A stretch of 64,000 nt of DNA. Origin: TMED14 sp041158165 (GTDB lineage Bacteria; Bacteroidota; Bacteroidia; Flavobacteriales; Schleiferiaceae). The notes beneath the pieces are model-generated. The model was not told the DNA's origin, did not search any database, and saw only the letters and a list, made by a program, of their open reading frames with translations. The stretch covers positions 1-64,000 of the forward strand of contig JBEBBW010000005.1 of the NCBI GenBank assembly GCA_041158165.1. The letters are read 5' to 3'. The position numbers and the translations under genes are program-made. Below, in pieces: positions 45,665 through 54,191 of this stretch; positions within the stretch are counted from its first letter, which is position 1; each line of letters begins with the position of its first letter.

Positions 45665-46852
45665 ATGATTAATTGGAGGCGCAAAGATACGGAATTCTCG
45701 GGGGCTGAAGTCGCCGAACTCGGTCATTTTGGCCTCGTCCTTGCGCGGGTTTCGCTGAATCAAGCCGCTGATTTTGAGGCTTCCGAACCGAATTGGGCGG
45801 ACTATCTTTCGCCAGCGGACCGTGTGCGGTGGGCCGAATTTCAGCCCGGCCCGCGGCGCACCGCCTTCGTCGCCGCACGAATGGCCCTGGCGGCGGCATT
45901 GGCCGATTCCGCGTTCGGAATCTGCGATTTGGCCTACGACGAACGCCGACCCGTGTTGCCCAAAGGCCACGTCAGTTTGTCGCACGGAGGCCAGTGGGCC
46001 GTCGCAGCCTACCACCCCCTGCTGCCGGTGGGCGTCGATGTGGAGGGTCCGCGCGCGCAAATCGACCGCGTCATCAACCGGGTAGCGTCGGACCGCGAAG
46101 TAGCCGACCTGGACCACCGATTCCTGTGGGGTGCCAAAGAAGCCATTTACAAAGCTGCAGGCTTTGCCGGACTGGACTGGCGCCAGGGCATTGACGTGAT
46201 GCGATCAGGCGAGGGTCGGGCCCTCGGCCAGCGCTACCACCTAGAAAGCATGGACTGGGGCGACGACCGCGTCGTGATCGCGGTACGCAAACCCCTTCGC
46301 ATTGTAATCACGGGACCCGAAAGCACGGGCAAAACCCACCTAACCGCGCAACTCGCTCGGGAATTTGGATGCTTGTGGACTCCCGAAATTGCGCGGGAAT
46401 ACCTTAGCGAGCGCGGTGCGAACTATGGCCCAGACGACGTGTGCGCCATGGCCCAAATGCAGGCCGAGCGGTCGACCGAACTGGCTGCCGCGAGCGCGGA
46501 GCTAGTCTTTGACGACACCGACGTGCTTACGCACCGCATTTGGTTCCGCGAAAAGTACGGGCAGGCCGACCCCGAAATTGACGCGATGCCCCTCGAAGGC
46601 GACTTCTACCTACTGTGTGCGCCTGATTTGGCTTGGGCTCCTGACCCCCTGCGCGAACACCCTAAAGAATCGGATCGCGCACGACACTTCGAATTGTATA
46701 AATCTGAATTAGAAACTTGTACCAAAACATACTCGGTGGTTTCCGGCCAAGGTTCCGCGCGAAAAATTGTGGCCATGCGAACTTTAGCTGCACACGGTGT
46801 GTTACCTTTGGCGAAGCACAGGGGTGCCGGCGAGGAAGACCGGCTGAGATGA
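45665..46852 (+). CDS. 4'-phosphopantetheinyl transferase fused to a NadR-like P-loop kinase
   Basis: 395 residues in one uninterrupted frame. Residues about 1-210: Sfp-type PPTase with the Mg-binding GVDVEGPRAQIDRV and the FLWGAKEAIYKAAG motif; it activates acyl or peptidyl carrier proteins. Residues about 213-378: NadR-type kinase with Walker A RIVITGPESTGKTHLT, EIAREYLSERG and FDDTDVLTHRIW; such domains phosphorylate nicotinamide riboside or related vitamins. In relatives these are usually separate genes. The last ~17 residues and the TGA stop are encoded by the promoter and TPP riboswitch of the next gene. The start is uncertain: GTG at 45647 or codons further downstream are possible because the 5' end faces ahcY 4 bp away. 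Confidence 0.82.
   Translation: MINWRRKDTEFSGAEVAELGHFGLVLARVSLNQAADFEASEPNWADYLSPADRVRWAEFQPGPRRTAFVAARMALAAALADSAFGICDLAYDERRPVLPKGHVSLSHGGQWAVAAYHPLLPVGVDVEGPRAQIDRVINRVASDREVADLDHRFLWGAKEAIYKAAGFAGLDWRQGIDVMRSGEGRALGQRYHLESMDWGDDRVVIAVRKPLRIVITGPESTGKTHLTAQLAREFGCLWTPEIAREYLSERGANYGPDDVCAMAQMQAERSTELAAASAELVFDDTDVLTHRIWFREKYGQADPEIDAMPLEGDFYLLCAPDLAWAPDPLREHPKESDRARHFELYKSELETCTKTYSVVSGQGSARKIVAMRTLAAHGVLPLAKHRGAGEEDRLR
45682..45689 (-). promoter_or_regulatory. -7 box for ahcY
   Basis: TATCTTTG on the minus strand, exact TAnnTTTG, 21 bp upstream of the ahcY ATG. It lies inside the 5' coding part of the divergent PPTase-kinase gene. Confidence 0.65.
46803..46810 (+). promoter_or_regulatory. 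-7 box for the TPP riboswitch transcript
   Basis: TACCTTTG, exact TAnnTTTG, ending at the base before the riboswitch P1 stem and located inside the 3' coding part of the PPTase-kinase gene. Confidence 0.65.
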
Positions 46853-46893
46853 AACCCTAGAACCTGGGCGGGTCATGCCGCCAAGGAAGTCGC
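46811..46893 (+). ncRNA. TPP (THI-box) riboswitch upstream of a TonB receptor
   Basis: P1 arms GCGA (46811-46814) and TCGC (46890-46893). The core shows ACAGGGGTGCC, CTGAGATGAAACCC, GAACCTG and GGTCATGCCGCCAAGGAAGT in the canonical order. 83 nt. It senses thiamine pyrophosphate. Downstream, GTGCACGA occurs twice (46926, 46949) flanking a 15-base segment and could fold near the start codon as the expression platform. Confidence 0.93.
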
Positions 46894-46954
46894 GAGGCCG
46901 CAGCCGAGGCGTGCGGGCATTTCTGTGCACGAGAACCGTTTAAATCCGTGCACG

Positions 46955-49234
46955 ATGCATCCTAAATACTCCCTTTTTGCCGCGGCATTGAGTTTAACGC
47001 TTGGCCTTCGGGCGCAGCTTCCAAGCCCCAAGGTTGACACCGCAGACCGCTTGGTATTGAACGAGGTTTCGCTGGTAGCGAGCCGCCCGAGCGAGCGCAG
47101 CCCCATGCCCCAACTGCGCCTAAAACCCGCTGACCTGGCGAAGCAAAATGTAGGTCGCGACATTCCGTTTTTGCTCCAGGGAATGCCCTCGTTTACGGCG
47201 GCAAGCGATGCGGGTAACGGGTTCGGTTACACGTACTTGAGGTTTCGCGGCATGGACCAGACGCGCATTAACGTAACGGTCAATAACGTGGCGCTGAACG
47301 ACCCCGAATCCCACGGGGTGTTTTGGGTCAACACCCCAGACCTGGGCTTGAACGCCAACTCACTGGTGGTGCAGCGCGGAGTCGGTACGTCGACGCTGGG
47401 AAGCGGAGCCTTCGGGGCGTCGCTCTCGTTTGAGGTCGGCGTGCCCAACGACAGCGCAAGCCAGGAGCTGACCGCCACCTACGGCTCGTTCCAATCAGCC
47501 CGCCTGAGCTACGCGTTCCACAGCGGCCTGATGGGCGCCAAAAAGCGTTGGTCCGCCACGGGGCGGGTGACCGCCATGGGCAGCGACGGAATGGTCGACC
47601 GGTCGGGTAGCCGCCTTCAAAGCTACTTATTTGGGGCGCAGTACCGCCTCCCGTCCTACACCTGGCGCCTACTGTATTTCGCGGGGAGCGAGCGGACGCA
47701 GCAGGCCTGGTACGGAATTCCCGAAGCGAAGTTCCGCGGCGATTCCGCCGGAGTCGCCAGCTACATTGGACGCAACGGCCTCACCGGAGCCGATTCCGTC
47801 AACCTGGTTCAAAGCGGCCCTTCGACCTACAATTTTTACCGATACGCGAACGAGATCGACCAATACACCCAGCGGCACTACCAAAGCATGATGACGTGGT
47901 CGCTGAGCCCGAAGTGGAGCTTCACGCAAACCCTAGCCGTAGTTACCGGCAAGGGGTACTTTGAGCAGTACCGGGACTTCATGAGCTTCGCGTCATTGGG
48001 CCTTCCAAACATGCCCTTGGGTCAGGTGGTGCTGACAGGCACCGAAGGCGTGCGCCGCCGCTGGCTCGACAACGGAAGCTTCATGGCCTCTACGTCTATT
48101 CAGTACCGCGGCGAGAACCTGCGATTCGCCGCCGGCATGCAGGACCAGATTTACGACGGGATGCATTTTGGCACCCTGCCCTGGCTTCGCTACAACCCGA
48201 TGGGCGGTTTGGACGGAAGCCAAACGGTGGACAGCCTAACGCTACCGACCAACTCCGCGCTGGACCACCGATTTTATGAGGGTTCGAGCCTGAAGTACGA
48301 CGAGTCCTACTTTGCCCGGGCCGAGTGGACTCGGGGGAAGTGGACGGCACTCGCCGACGCCCAATTGCGCCGAATCGAGTACGCCAGTTCGGGCACCGAC
48401 GTGGATCAAAATGCCTACGATTTTGACGTCAACTACCTGTTTTTTAATCCGAAGGCCGGACTTTCGTTCGCAGACAACGGCTGGACGGGACGCGCCTCCA
48501 TTGCCCTAGCCAACCGCGAACCCATTCGCTCGGATTTCATCGACAACGCGGTAGCGCCGAACCCCGAGCGCCTGACCGACGTCGAGCTGGGCGTTGAAAA
48601 ACGCGGCGCGAAGTTCTGGGCGGAGGCCAACGTCTACCTGATGGAGTACGCAGATCAGCTGGTTCCAACCGGAGCGCTCAACGACGTGGGGGCCCTGATT
48701 CGCACCAACGTAGACCGTAGCCACCGCCGGGGCCTGGAATTGGCGGCCGTTTGGACCCCCTCTACCCCCTGGCTTTTCGGGGCTAACGCCACGCTGAGCC
48801 GAAACCGTATCGCGGAATTTGAGGAGGTACTTTATGACTACGCCGACGGCAGCGAGGTGCGGACTACGTTCAGGAATACTCCAATCGCCCTTTCGCCCGA
48901 GGCCATGGGCAATGCCTGGGCGGAATGGACCCGAAAGGGACTCGGACTCCGCGCCACGCTGCACGCGGTTGGACGTCAGTTCCTCGACAATACGGGAGCG
49001 CTGGAACGCTCGCTGGACCCCTACCAAACCGTCGACGCCACGCTGAAGTGGACGCGCGGGGCCGTGCAGTGGCGCCTCGATGCGATCAACCTCCTGGGCC
49101 GTCCCTACGCGCCCAACGGCTATACGTGGGGCTACCTGTGGCAGGGCCAGCGCACCGACGAAAACTTCGTGTACCCCATGGCGGGCACCCAGGTGCTGCT
49201 GGGGCTCAACGTGAAACTTGGAACCGGTTACTAG
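46955..49234 (+). CDS. TonB-dependent receptor under TPP riboswitch control (probable thiamine importer)
   Basis: 759 residues. Signal peptide HPKYSLFAAALSLTLGLRAQ. No carboxypeptidase-like domain; the plug starts at about residue 40 (LKPADLAKQNVGRDIPFLLQ, YLRFRGMDQTRINVTVNNVA, SGAFGASLSFEVG) and a barrel follows to VLLGLNVKLGTGY. The TPP riboswitch directly upstream argues for uptake of thiamine or a precursor, as proposed for riboswitch-linked receptors in Bacteroidota. ATG at 46955 is preferred to GTG at 46925, which gives no signal-like start. The TAG stop shares a CTAG with the convergent M1 peptidase gene. Confidence 0.9.
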   Translation: MHPKYSLFAAALSLTLGLRAQLPSPKVDTADRLVLNEVSLVASRPSERSPMPQLRLKPADLAKQNVGRDIPFLLQGMPSFTAASDAGNGFGYTYLRFRGMDQTRINVTVNNVALNDPESHGVFWVNTPDLGLNANSLVVQRGVGTSTLGSGAFGASLSFEVGVPNDSASQELTATYGSFQSARLSYAFHSGLMGAKKRWSATGRVTAMGSDGMVDRSGSRLQSYLFGAQYRLPSYTWRLLYFAGSERTQQAWYGIPEAKFRGDSAGVASYIGRNGLTGADSVNLVQSGPSTYNFYRYANEIDQYTQRHYQSMMTWSLSPKWSFTQTLAVVTGKGYFEQYRDFMSFASLGLPNMPLGQVVLTGTEGVRRRWLDNGSFMASTSIQYRGENLRFAAGMQDQIYDGMHFGTLPWLRYNPMGGLDGSQTVDSLTLPTNSALDHRFYEGSSLKYDESYFARAEWTRGKWTALADAQLRRIEYASSGTDVDQNAYDFDVNYLFFNPKAGLSFADNGWTGRASIALANREPIRSDFIDNAVAPNPERLTDVELGVEKRGAKFWAEANVYLMEYADQLVPTGALNDVGALIRTNVDRSHRRGLELAAVWTPSTPWLFGANATLSRNRIAEFEEVLYDYADGSEVRTTFRNTPIALSPEAMGNAWAEWTRKGLGLRATLHAVGRQFLDNTGALERSLDPYQTVDATLKWTRGAVQWRLDAINLLGRPYAPNGYTWGYLWQGQRTDENFVYPMAGTQVLLGLNVKLGTGY

Positions 49235-49252
49235 TTACTGGTTGCTGGCTTC
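49222..49252. repeat. heptamer array I (convergent junction of TonB receptor and M1 peptidase)
   Basis: Units GTTACTA, GTTACTG, GTTGCTG with a clean 7-bp period. The single CTAG at 49231-49234 gives TAG to the receptor on the plus strand and to the peptidase on the minus strand. The peptidase tail KPATSN is encoded by the array. Confidence 0.88.
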
Positions 49253-51084
49253 GGCCACACGTTGTCGTCGCGGTTGACGTCGGCGGTCCACTGCCCGGGA
49301 TCGACCGCGATCGAACGAATGCCCTTTAGCGGGGCTTCGATCATGAGGTCAAAGGTCCTTTGGGTGTAGTTCCAAGGTCCGGCGAGCACGAGGAACGGAT
49401 CCTTCTTGTGGCCCTGCTGCTCGAGCAACGGAATCGTGTAGGTCATGCTCGCTCCGCTTTCGTAGGTAACCTTGACGTCGACCGGCATCGCCATGGACCC
49501 GCGGCGCTCGAGGCGAACAAACGTGAGGGCGCGGTTGTCGCTCCACACGCTGTCGATGCCCGTGTCGGGGTACTTGGTGGTGTTGATCCACTGGTCGTGG
49601 TACCAGTCGAGTACCATGCCTGACTCGCGTTCCGCGATGCGCACGAAGTCTTCGGGGCGCGGATGCTTGAAGCTCCACTCTTCGAAGTAGCGGCGCATGG
49701 TGCGCCAAAAGGCGTCGTCGCCGACGATTCCGCGCAGCTGGACCAGGTACAGCGAGCCCATCATGTAGGCCGCCATTTGGTACGGAAACTTGCCGTCGAA
49801 GTAGTTGGCGGGCGTGCTGGCGGGTTCGCGCCACGCGGCCTTGGCGGCGCGCTTGGCAAAGGTGCTGAGGTAGCCCTCGTGGGGGTTGGGCTTGTTGGCG
49901 CCCGAGATCACGTTCATGACCTCGTCTTCGGCGAAGCTGGTAAAGCCTTCGTCCATCCAGTGGTAGCGCTGTTCGTCGGTGGCCAGCATTCCATAAAACC
50001 ACATGTGGGATCCCTCGTGGGCCACGACGCCAAAGGTACCGAGGTAGTCGTCGCCGTGGGACTCCATCAGGGTACACATGGGGTATTCCATGGCGCCCTC
50101 GCCCCCTTGAATTACGCTAAACTGCGGCCAGCGGTAGGGTCCGAAGCGCTCGTTCATGAAGGAAAAGTAGGTGGCCAGGTCGGCGCGGAACCGGTCGCTT
50201 TCGTACATCATGCGGGACTTGGCGTCGGGCAGGTAGAAGTAGTGGATTTCGGTTCCGCTCGGCAGCGTGAAGCGCTGGTGCTGGTATTCGCGGTCTGCCG
50301 TCCAAGCGAAGTCGTGGACGTTGTCGGCCGCAAAGCGCCAAGTGATGCGGGACTTTTTCTTGTGCTTGACCGCTTTCTCGCTGTAGCCGTGGCCAATTTC
50401 GTCGGGGTTTTGCAGCACGCCGGTTCCGCCCAGCACAAAGCCGGCGTCGGCGGTGACGTTGACCTCAAAACGGCCGAAGTCGCCATAGAATTCGCGGGCC
50501 ACGTAGAGGTCGGGGTGCCAACCGTCGCGGTCGTAGACGCACATTTTGGGGTACCACTGCGTGAAGCTGTAGTCGACGCCCTCTTTGTTGTCGCGGCCGG
50601 CGCGCTCGATGACCACGGGAATCCGGGTGGTGTATTCGAGTTCAAAAACGTGGGTGGCTCCGGGCGCAATCGGCTCGTTCAAGCGCGCGTGGAGGATGGT
50701 TTGCTGCACGTCAAACGCGATTTCGCGCCCGTTGTGCTTGACGACGCGCACGATTTGCTCGCCCTCCTCGTGGGGTTTGAGCGCTTCAATCTTGCTGCCG
50801 ATGGCCTTGTCTTTGAACTGCGTCGGAATGTTGGCCATGTTGCTCATCATGCTTCCGGGCTGGAAGGCGTTCCAGTAGAGGTGCATGAAGATTTCGTCGA
50901 GGGCATCCGGGCTGTGATTGGTGTATTCCAGGCGCATTTTACCCTCGAGCCGGTGCTGGTTGTGGTCGAGGTCGACGTCGATTTGGTAGCGCACGGCCTG
51001 CTGCCAGTACGGAATTTGGGGGGTAGTCTGGGAAGACGCTGCGAGCGACAGGGCCGCGGCCGCCAAGAGGAATAAATTTTTCAT
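49231..51084 (-). CDS. M1 family zinc metallopeptidase
   Basis: 617 residues. Signal peptide KNLFLLAAAALSLAASSQ. Aminopeptidase N-like N-terminal beta domain (QIDVDLDHNQHRLEGKMRLE), substrate-recognition motif GGEGAMEYPMC, zinc motif HEGSH in VVAHEGSHMWFYG with the third ligand Glu in WMDEGFTSFAEDE, then a helical C-terminal domain. It is a probable periplasmic or surface aminopeptidase. It has no T9SS sorting domain. The last residues and stop are encoded by repeat array I. It is the last of tadA-MBL-M1 on the minus strand, with its ATG 12 bp after the MBL gene stop. Confidence 0.93.
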   Translation of the reverse strand: MKNLFLLAAAALSLAASSQTTPQIPYWQQAVRYQIDVDLDHNQHRLEGKMRLEYTNHSPDALDEIFMHLYWNAFQPGSMMSNMANIPTQFKDKAIGSKIEALKPHEEGEQIVRVVKHNGREIAFDVQQTILHARLNEPIAPGATHVFELEYTTRIPVVIERAGRDNKEGVDYSFTQWYPKMCVYDRDGWHPDLYVAREFYGDFGRFEVNVTADAGFVLGGTGVLQNPDEIGHGYSEKAVKHKKKSRITWRFAADNVHDFAWTADREYQHQRFTLPSGTEIHYFYLPDAKSRMMYESDRFRADLATYFSFMNERFGPYRWPQFSVIQGGEGAMEYPMCTLMESHGDDYLGTFGVVAHEGSHMWFYGMLATDEQRYHWMDEGFTSFAEDEVMNVISGANKPNPHEGYLSTFAKRAAKAAWREPASTPANYFDGKFPYQMAAYMMGSLYLVQLRGIVGDDAFWRTMRRYFEEWSFKHPRPEDFVRIAERESGMVLDWYHDQWINTTKYPDTGIDSVWSDNRALTFVRLERRGSMAMPVDVKVTYESGASMTYTIPLLEQQGHKKDPFLVLAGPWNYTQRTFDLMIEAPLKGIRSIAVDPGQWTADVNRDDNVWPKPATSN

Positions 51085-51096
51085 CGTAGCCGAAAA

Positions 51097-51930
51097 TTAA
51101 AGTTTTTGCACGTCGGCCAAGCGCGGACCCTTCTCGGTCTGGGTCAGGATGGCCATTTCGTTCAAGGGGTCGTGTTCGAGGTAGAGCAGGTAGTGGTGGT
51201 CGGCCGCCTCGTTCAGGATGCGCGCCTTTTCTTCGAGGGTCAGCAGCGGACGGGTGTCGTAGCCCATGACGTAGGGCAGCGGAATGTGGCCCGTCGACGG
51301 CAGCAGGTCGGCCATGTAGACCAGCGTTTGGCCCTGGTGGTCGAGGATGGGGCACATCTGGGCGTCGGTGTGGCCGTTGACGACAAAGGCGTCAAATCCC
51401 AGCGGGGTGGTGATGCGGGCGGAATCGCCGTCGATAAAATTGAGCTGGCCGGACTCCTGAAGCGGCATCAAGTTTTCGTTGAGGAAGCTGGCTTTTTCGC
51501 GCGGATTGGGGTGGGTGGCCCATTCCCAGTGGCGGCGGTGGGTCCAGTAGCGCGCGTTCACAAAAGCCGGGCGCAGCTGGTCGCCGTGGCGCGCCACGGC
51601 TCCGCCCACGTGGTCAAAATGCAAATGCGTCAAAAACACGTCGGTAATGTCGTCGCGGTGGAACCCGTGGGCCGCCAAACTCCGGTCGAGCGTCGCGTCG
51701 CCGTGCAGGTGGTAGTGGCTGAAGAACTTCTCGTCTTGCTTGGACCCGATGCCCGTGTCGATCAGGGTCAGGCGGTCGCCGTCTTCGACGAGCAAGCAGC
51801 GCATCGCCCAGGTACATAGGTTGCTGGCGTCGGAGGGGTTGGTGCGCTCCCAGAGCGATTTGGGCACGACGCCAAACATGGCGCCCCCGTCGAGCTTGAA
51901 AAAGCCCGTTTCAATGGTGTACAGCTTCAT
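51097..51930 (-). CDS. MBL-fold metallo-hydrolase
   Basis: 277 residues with the metallo-beta-lactamase signature THLHFDHVGG, an upstream LIDTGIGSK strand, the later HTDAQMCPIL His and MADLLPS Asp. It is a cytoplasmic hydrolase of unknown substrate; the overall layout resembles lactonase-type members, but no specific activity can be claimed. Its ATG overlaps the tadA stop (ATGA), and the M1 peptidase gene follows 12 bp downstream. Confidence 0.9.
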   Translation of the reverse strand: MKLYTIETGFFKLDGGAMFGVVPKSLWERTNPSDASNLCTWAMRCLLVEDGDRLTLIDTGIGSKQDEKFFSHYHLHGDATLDRSLAAHGFHRDDITDVFLTHLHFDHVGGAVARHGDQLRPAFVNARYWTHRRHWEWATHPNPREKASFLNENLMPLQESGQLNFIDGDSARITTPLGFDAFVVNGHTDAQMCPILDHQGQTLVYMADLLPSTGHIPLPYVMGYDTRPLLTLEEKARILNEAADHHYLLYLEHDPLNEMAILTQTEKGPRLADVQKL

Positions 51931-52385
51931 TTTTTGCGTTTAGCTCTAAAAAATTCGGTCATGAGGTCGCCGCAGAGTTCGGCTTCGATGCCGGTGGTTA
52001 CCAGGGTTTTGGGATGCAGCTGGCCGCCCATGGTGCGGAATCCGCGCTTTTCGTCGCTCGCCCCATAGACGACGCGGCCGATTTGGCTCCAAAACAGGGC
52101 TCCGGCACACATCGTGCAGGGTTCGAGCGTCACGTACAGGGTGCAGTCGGGCAGGTACTTGGCCGCCAGTTCGTGGGACGCCGCCGTGATGGCCTGCATT
52201 TCGGCGTGGGCGGTGACGTCGTGCAGCCGCTCGGTGAGGTTGTGGCCGCGCGCAATCACGCGGTTTTGCCAGACGACCACGGCGCCGACGGGCACCTCGT
52301 CTTGGTCCATGGCTTTGACGGCCTCTTGGATGGCGAGGCGCATGAAGCGCACGTCGTCTTCGGGCGTAGGTACGGCGATCGGCAT
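51927..52385 (-). CDS. tadA: tRNA-specific adenosine deaminase
   Basis: 152 residues. Converts A34 to inosine in the tRNA wobble position. Zinc site and catalytic residues: HAEMQAI (His-Ala-Glu) and LEPCTMCAGAL (PCxxC). EVPVGAVVVWQNRVIARGHN and VVYGASDEKRG are typical. ATG at 52385 is used; the long open frame further upstream is antisense to aspS. The stop overlaps the MBL gene start. Confidence 0.94.
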   Translation of the reverse strand: MPIAVPTPEDDVRFMRLAIQEAVKAMDQDEVPVGAVVVWQNRVIARGHNLTERLHDVTAHAEMQAITAASHELAAKYLPDCTLYVTLEPCTMCAGALFWSQIGRVVYGASDEKRGFRTMGGQLHPKTLVTTGIEAELCGDLMTEFFRAKRKK

Positions 52386-52420
52386 GCCGTAAAAATACGG
52401 CCCGGCTCCGGGCGGCGCGT

Positions 52421-52428
52421 TACCTTTG
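52421..52428 (+). promoter_or_regulatory. -7 box directly before aspS
   Basis: TACCTTTG, exact TAnnTTTG, ending 5 bp before the ATG; leaderless transcript predicted. Confidence 0.6.
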
Positions 52429-52433
52429 CGGCT

Positions 52434-54191
52434 ATGTTCCGAAGCCATACTTGCGGCGAGCTCCGCCTGGACCACGTTGGTCAAACCGTCACCCTCTCGG
52501 GATGGGTGCAACGCCGCCGCGATTTTGGCGGAATGTCGTTTGTCGACCTGCGCGACCGTTACGGCATTACCCAGCTGAGCTTCAATGACTTGGTGGACGC
52601 CGACCGCGTCGCCGAGGCGCGCAAGCTGCAGCGCGAATTCGTCGTTCAGGCCGTCGGAACCGTGGTCGAGCGCGAAAACAAAAACCCCAACCTCGCCACG
52701 GGCGACATCGAAATCAAGGTGACCCAGCTGACGGTGCTCAACGCGGCCGCCACGCCTCCCTTCACCATCGAAGACGAAACCGACGGCGGTGAGGAACTGC
52801 GCATGAAGTACCGCTACCTCGACATTCGCCGAGCGCCGGTGCGCAACAACCTCTTGCTGCGCCACCGCATCAACCGCTCGGTGCGCGGCTACCTCGACAA
52901 CCTGGGCTTTGTCGACGTCGAGACCCCGTTTTTGATCAAGTCGACCCCCGAAGGGGCCCGCGACTTCGTCGTGCCTTCGCGCCTCAACCAAAACCAGTTT
53001 TACGCGCTTCCGCAGTCGCCCCAAACGTTTAAGCAGCTGCTTATGGTGGCGGGCATGGACCGCTACTATCAGGTGGTGCGCTGCTTCCGCGACGAAGACC
53101 TGCGCGCCGACCGCCAGCCCGAATTCACGCAGATCGACTGCGAAATGGCCTTTGTCGAGCAGGAAGATATTCTGAACACGTTCGAGGGCTTGGTGCGCCA
53201 CGTGCTGCGCGACGTGCACGGCATGGAGCTCAGCGAGGTTCCGCGCATGACCTACGCCGAGGCGATGCGCCGCTACGGCAACGACAAGCCCGACATCCGC
53301 TTCGGCATGGAGTTCGTGGAACTCACCGACCGCGTGAAGGGCCAGGGATTCCCCGTGTTTGACCAGGCGGAATTGGTGGTGGGAGTCAACGCCAAGGGCT
53401 GCGGCGCCTACACCCGCAAGCAGCTCGACGCGCTCACCGACTATGTCAAGCGTCCGCAGCTCGGCATGAGCGGGTTGATCTGGATGCGCGTCGACGAACA
53501 GGGCGTGCCCAGCTCGTCGGTGAACAAGTTTTTTGACGAATCCGCTCTGCGCGGCTGGGCTGAAGCCTTCGGTGCCGAGCCCGGCGACCTCGTGCTCGTG
53601 CTGGCCGGCGCCGCGAACAAAACCCGCAAGGCGCTGAGCGAGCTCCGCCTGCACCTCGGTCAGGAACTGGGCCTGCGCAAGCCCTTTGAGTTTGCGCCGC
53701 TGTGGGTGGTGGATTTTCCGTTGCTCGATTGGGACGAAGAGTCAGGCCGCTGGTTCGCGATGCACCACCCGTTCACGAGCCCGAAGCCCGAAGACATTCC
53801 GCTGCTCGAGACCGACCCCGGAGCCGTGCGCGCCAACGCCTACGACATCGTGCTGAACGGCAACGAGATCGGCGGCGGCTCGATTCGAATCCACGACCGC
53901 GGCCTTCAGGCCCGCATGTTTGAGCTGCTCGGATTCAGCCCCGAAGAGGCCCAGGCGCAGTTCGGCTTCTTGATGAACGCCTTTGAGTACGGCGCGCCGC
54001 CCCACGGTGGCATCGCGTTCGGGTTTGACCGCCTCGTGGCCTTGATGGGCGGCGACGAAGTCATTCGCGACTACATCGCCTTCCCCAAGAACAACGCCGG
54101 CCGCGACGTCATGATCGACGCCCCCTCGCCCATTGCTGAAGCCCAAATGGCCGAGCTGAACTTACTGCTCCGGCCCAACCCCACCGCATGA
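52434..54191 (+). CDS. aspS: aspartyl-tRNA synthetase
   Basis: 585-residue class II synthetase. N-terminal OB fold (LSGWVQRRRDFGGMSFVDLR), motif 2 FRDEDLRADRQPEFTQIDCE, bacterial GAD insertion, and motif 3 in AFGFDRLVALMGG. The start MFRSHTCGELRLDHVGQ is family-like; a longer frame upstream is antisense to tadA. The stop overlaps the CLC gene by ATGA. Confidence 0.97.
   Translation: MFRSHTCGELRLDHVGQTVTLSGWVQRRRDFGGMSFVDLRDRYGITQLSFNDLVDADRVAEARKLQREFVVQAVGTVVERENKNPNLATGDIEIKVTQLTVLNAAATPPFTIEDETDGGEELRMKYRYLDIRRAPVRNNLLLRHRINRSVRGYLDNLGFVDVETPFLIKSTPEGARDFVVPSRLNQNQFYALPQSPQTFKQLLMVAGMDRYYQVVRCFRDEDLRADRQPEFTQIDCEMAFVEQEDILNTFEGLVRHVLRDVHGMELSEVPRMTYAEAMRRYGNDKPDIRFGMEFVELTDRVKGQGFPVFDQAELVVGVNAKGCGAYTRKQLDALTDYVKRPQLGMSGLIWMRVDEQGVPSSSVNKFFDESALRGWAEAFGAEPGDLVLVLAGAANKTRKALSELRLHLGQELGLRKPFEFAPLWVVDFPLLDWDEESGRWFAMHHPFTSPKPEDIPLLETDPGAVRANAYDIVLNGNEIGGGSIRIHDRGLQARMFELLGFSPEEAQAQFGFLMNAFEYGAPPHGGIAFGFDRLVALMGGDEVIRDYIAFPKNNAGRDVMIDAPSPIAEAQMAELNLLLRPNPTA

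Noticed and set aside
45661..45700. SAH riboswitch upstream of ahcY
   Set aside because: Only 21 bp separate the -7 box from the ATG, too short for an aptamer.
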